A stretch of 28,997 nt of DNA from Chrysochromulina tobinii (lineage: Eukaryota > Haptophyta > Prymnesiales > Chrysochromulinaceae): positions 1 through 28,997 of the forward strand of contig JWZX01003051.1 of the NCBI GenBank assembly GCA_001275005.1, in the 5' to 3' direction. This document shows positions 26,215 to 28,997 of the stretch, in pieces (positions within the stretch are counted from its first letter, which is position 1; each line of letters starts with the position of its first letter). The notes under the pieces are model-generated. The model had not been told where the DNA came from, did not search any database, and saw only the letters and a program-made list of their open reading frames with translations. Made by a program: the position numbers and the translations under genes.

Positions 26215-27524
26215 ATGCGCCTTCATTTGCACACCCTGCTCGCCGTGAGCCTCCAGCACCCAGGTCCAGCAGCCCGCCATGTTCATCCGCCACGCATGCA
26301 CATGCCACGTCCGGCCCCGTCCGGAGGCATTACGGCCAAAGAGGCCGCTGACGCACATCTTGCCAGCCTCGGCTACGGGCCTGGCGGCCGCACGGAGGCC
26401 ATGCGCCCCAAGGTGGGTGCGCCGATGCCCGAAGGCCGTCGGCCCGATTGGTTTCATGTGCCTGCGCCCGGCGGAGCCAACACACGCTTCGCCGACCTCA
26501 AGGAATCGCTGGAGAAAACGGCCCACGAGGGCAAGCCACGGCTGGCAACCGTGTGCGAGGAGGCGCAGTGCCCAAACATTGGCGAGTGCTGGAATGGTGG
26601 CACGGCGACGATCATGCTGCTCGGCGATACGTGCACGCGTGGGTGCAAATTTTGGTGCGAGCCGCGTCCTCTCGACGCCCCTCCGCCCCCACGCTCCACC
26701 GGGGCCCTCCCTCGCAATACGTCGCACTCGGGGGTTCTCTGACTCGCGAGTCCGCTGCCCCGCTCGGCTCTGTGTGTGCGCGCAGCGCGGTGAAGACGGA
26801 CGCGGCGCCCGAGCCGCCCGACGAGGAGGAGCCTTGGAACACTGCGGACGCCGTCACGCAGTGGGGTGTGGACTACATAGTGCTCACGTCCGTGGACCGC
26901 GACGACCTTCCCGACGGCGGCGCGGCGCACTTTGCACAGACGGTGGGTCTGCTCAAGTTGCGAAAGCCGTCGCTGCGTGTCGAGTGCCTCGTGTCCGACT
27001 TCCAGGGCGACCTTAAATCGGTCGCGATGCTCGCCCAGTCGGGCCTCGACGTCTACGCGCACAACATCGAGACGGTGGAGCGTCTGCAGCCCTTTGTACG
27101 CGACAAGCGCGCGAGCTACAAGCAGTCGCTCTCGGTACTCAAGGAGGCGAAGCGGCTGGGCGAGCTGCCGGGGGCGCAGCGTGTGTACACCAAGTCGTCC
27201 ATCATGCTCGGCCTCGGTGAGACTGAGGCCGAGATCCTACAGACGATGCACGACCTTCGCCAAGTCGGAGTGGACGTGCTCACGCTGGGTCAATACCTGC
27301 GCCCGACAGACCATCATCTCGCTGTCGTTGACTACGTGACGCCAGAGCGTTTCGAGTACTACCGGCAGCAGGGCGAGGCGATGGGCTTCCGGTACGTGGC
27401 GAGTGGCCCGATGGTGCGCTCCTCGTATAAGGCAGGCGAGCTGTTCATGGCGGCGATGATGGATCGCGATCGTTCGGAGGCGGAGATAAAGGAGCCAAGC
27501 TGGAATCCTGCGCTCGCGATCTAG
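26215..27524 (+). CDS. LIAS: Lipoyl synthase (mitochondrial-type), two exons
   Basis: Exon 1 is 26215-26654 and exon 2 is 26786-27524, giving 392 residues; the intron is 26655-26785 (131 nt, phase 2; donor GTGCGA, acceptor GCGCAG). The join gives CTRGCKFCAVKT, completing the radical-SAM motif. Auxiliary cluster: C114-x4-C119-x5-C125 ([12 protein letters not shown]). SAM cluster: C140-x3-C144-x2-C147. The C-terminal RSSYKAG (358-364) supplies the conserved Ser ligand. Other signatures: [38 protein letters not shown] and [13 protein letters not shown]. The enzyme inserts two sulfurs into octanoyl chains on lipoyl-dependent enzymes. The first ~40 residues ([20 protein letters not shown]) are Arg/His-rich with no acids, fitting an organelle-targeting leader. 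The start ATG at 26215 follows AAAA. A mitochondrial rather than plastid form is inferred, not shown. Confidence 0.95.
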
Positions 27525-28094
27525 AACTACCATCGCCGCTCGCGATCTAACACGAGCGCCAGCACGTGGGAAGCATAGGGCAGCGCGCCGATGACGTGCA
27601 GATCGGCCGCGTCTAAGCCGCGTCTGCATCCCAGGTGCGAAGCGGATGCACCTTTCGAGTGCTGCCAAGTGCCATCAGATCGGGACGTCACGTGCCCAGG
27701 TCGCGCCCGCGTGCACGACTAGACAATCGGTGCGCCGGTGTAAACAAAGATAATATTGAGACAGTTAACTGACCCTCACCCCGGGGGTGTGACAATCTCA
27801 AATGGTTTCGATGTTAAACAGGTTACACGTGTCTATCCACTCGACCCTGCTCCAATATAACTACTAGTTAGACCCTCTACCGGACTACCGCAATCGTTCG
27901 ACCCGCGCGCAGCCGCCACGATCGTGCAGAATCGAGCATGATCCATGGTTCGTTGGATGCCGCCCGCCACCGCGGACGCTAGCTTGCTTGCCTGGATTTG
28001 TGGATGGGGGATCTTGAATTGCCGTACAATTGTACTTCGTCCCACGGGCGTTGGGCGGTCTGCGGAATCTGCGCCTTCGTGTTCGTCTGGAGTC
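27525..28094. other. 570-bp region upstream of glutaredoxin gene
   Basis: No gene is supported. A 13-bp direct repeat (CGCTCGCGATCTA) occurs at 27511-27523, including the lipoyl synthase stop, and again at 27537-27549. The middle (27735-27880) is AT-richer. A perfect 12-bp palindrome GTACAATTGTAC lies at 28024-28035, 60 bp before the preferred glutaredoxin start. An in-frame ATG at 27945 could extend the glutaredoxin by 50 residues. Confidence 0.5.
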
Positions 28095-28641
28095 ATGACG
28101 CTCCGTGGATTCACGCTCGCTCGCCTACTGGCCTCGTGCACTGCGTTGAGAGTGATGTTCGCGCAATCGCAACCTGCACTCTACGCGGCAGCGGCGCCGC
28201 GCGCTACCCTCGTGCAGATGGCTGCTGCGGGCCTAGAGGACCAGATCAAGAAAACCATCGGCTCCACCAAGGTGGTGGTCTACTCCAAGAGCTACTGCCC
28301 TTATTGCGCGAAGACCAAGGCGCTCTTCGATTCGATGGACGTCAAGTACACGGCCATCGAGCTCGACCTTATGGATGACGGGCCAAAGGTGCAGGAAGCG
28401 CTGCTCTCGATCACGGGCCAGAAGACGGTTCCCAATGTTTTCGTCGGCGGAAAGCACGTCGGCGGGAACGATGGTGCGCGCCTCCCTAGCGCACACTGCG
28501 CATGCTAGCGCCGCAGCTCACGAATGCTCATGCCTCTGCTACACGTGCTCACCATCGCGCATCCTCTGCACCATTGTGCACCTCGCAGCCACGCAAGCTG
28601 CCGCCAAGAGCGGCGAACTGCAGAAGATGCTTGCAAAATGA
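28095..28641 (+). CDS. Glutaredoxin (CPYC, dithiol type), two exons
   Basis: Exon 1 is 28095-28473 and exon 2 is 28589-28641, giving 143 residues; the intron is 28474-28588 (115 nt, phase 1; donor GTGCGC, acceptor CTCGCAG). The join restores GGNDATQAAAKSGELQKML, the usual glutaredoxin end. Active site CPYC at 68-71 after VVVYSKSY; the glutathione-binding TVPNVF (111-116, with the cis-Pro) and GGND (123-126) are present. It would reduce protein-glutathione mixed disulfides. Residues 1-46 (MTLRGFTLARLLASCTALRV...) are Arg/Ala/Leu-rich without acids and could be a signal or organelle-targeting leader; compartment is uncertain. An upstream in-frame ATG (27945) gives a longer, less typical leader. 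A strong hairpin overlaps the stop codon. Confidence 0.93.
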
Positions 28642-28659
28642 GCTCTGCGAGAGCTCATT
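28637..28659 (+). other. Perfect 10-bp stem-loop overlapping the glutaredoxin stop
   Basis: AATGAGCTCT, a 3-nt loop GCG, then AGAGCTCATT. The TGA stop (28639-28641) lies in the left arm. The fold is seen directly; a role in 3'-end formation or mRNA stability is inference. Confidence 0.6.
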
Positions 28660-28997
28660 AGAGCTGTGCCGCTTAGATGGGCTGATGGCGCGAGCGCGGA
28701 TGCGATATACGTTGGGCCGGCCGCGCATCACGTCAGTGGTTCGAATTGACAAACGTAGCCGTGGTATAGTCACCCTCCGTAAGCTGACAAGGCGCTCTAC
28801 TGACTACTCACTCCTGTGTACTCACTGTCGACTGTGCAAACTGGGTAACAATGATTGCAAACATATGTTTCAAACAAGGGCTTCGCTCCTGACAGGCCTA
28901 AGGGCCAGCGCACGAGAAATCGTGCCGACACCGGGGACGCGCGCGCGGCGAGCCGGGGAGCCGGTCTCTTGGCCGGTCTCGGGTCTGCGGTCACGCA
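28660..28997. other. Right-edge region without a supported gene
   Basis: Only short open frames without domain content are present. The region carries the glutaredoxin 3' UTR and spacer. A gene could begin beyond the window edge. Confidence 0.45.

Noticed and set aside
28797-28994. Possible minus-strand gene at the right edge
   Set aside because: Only a 65-residue open frame without recognisable motifs; cannot be supported.

Overview
This window looks like nuclear DNA of a GC-rich, gene-dense single-celled eukaryote, most plausibly a haptophyte-type or similar microalga. The evidence is eukaryotic gene content (ribosomal protein L12, an SLC25 mitochondrial carrier, a DHHC palmitoyltransferase, a NF-YC-type histone-fold protein, a PWWP/HMG chromatin protein), a plant/algal sterol enzyme (cycloeucalenol cycloisomerase), and five short introns (115-256 nt) that I could place by joining conserved protein motifs across frames. 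Four of these five introns begin GTGCG rather than GTAAG/GTGAG. I cannot name the species.

Layout: I support fifteen protein genes. Left part (1-7706): an unrecognised seven-span membrane protein (-), a small lysine-rich protein (+), an SLC25 carrier (-), a NF-YC-like histone-fold protein (+) and a Spinster-like MFS transporter (-). Centre (8064-12137): a 1357-codon single-exon receptor-like gene (+). It has a signal peptide, a C-type lectin domain with a QPD motif, about seven membrane spans, a coiled-coil region of near-identical ~80-residue repeats, a TIR-like domain that keeps the putative catalytic Glu, and an Ig/PKD-like C-terminal module. It is divergent from the MFS gene across 357 bp. 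Right of it: a two-exon DHHC palmitoyltransferase (-), two-exon RPL12/uL11 (-), cycloeucalenol cycloisomerase (+), a secretory DUF3431 protein (-), a RING E3 (+), a two-exon DEK_C-PWWP-HMG-TFIIS-N chromatin protein (-), a PX + LURP-one-related protein (-), two-exon lipoyl synthase (+) and two-exon glutaredoxin (+).

The genes do not form one pathway. Most are housekeeping genes in divergent or convergent pairs with short intergenic gaps. The standout is the lectin-TIR receptor, whose predicted topology (sugar-binding domain outside, TIR-like domain inside) suggests a surface recognition and signalling protein. The second most unusual is the chromatin protein. Simple repeats are common: triplet repeats fill the DHHC intron, a GCN run encodes polyalanine in the DUF3431 gene, a 10-bp tandem repeat fills an intron of the chromatin gene, and there are several hairpins and palindromes. 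I saw no rRNA, tRNA, CRISPR array or transposase gene.
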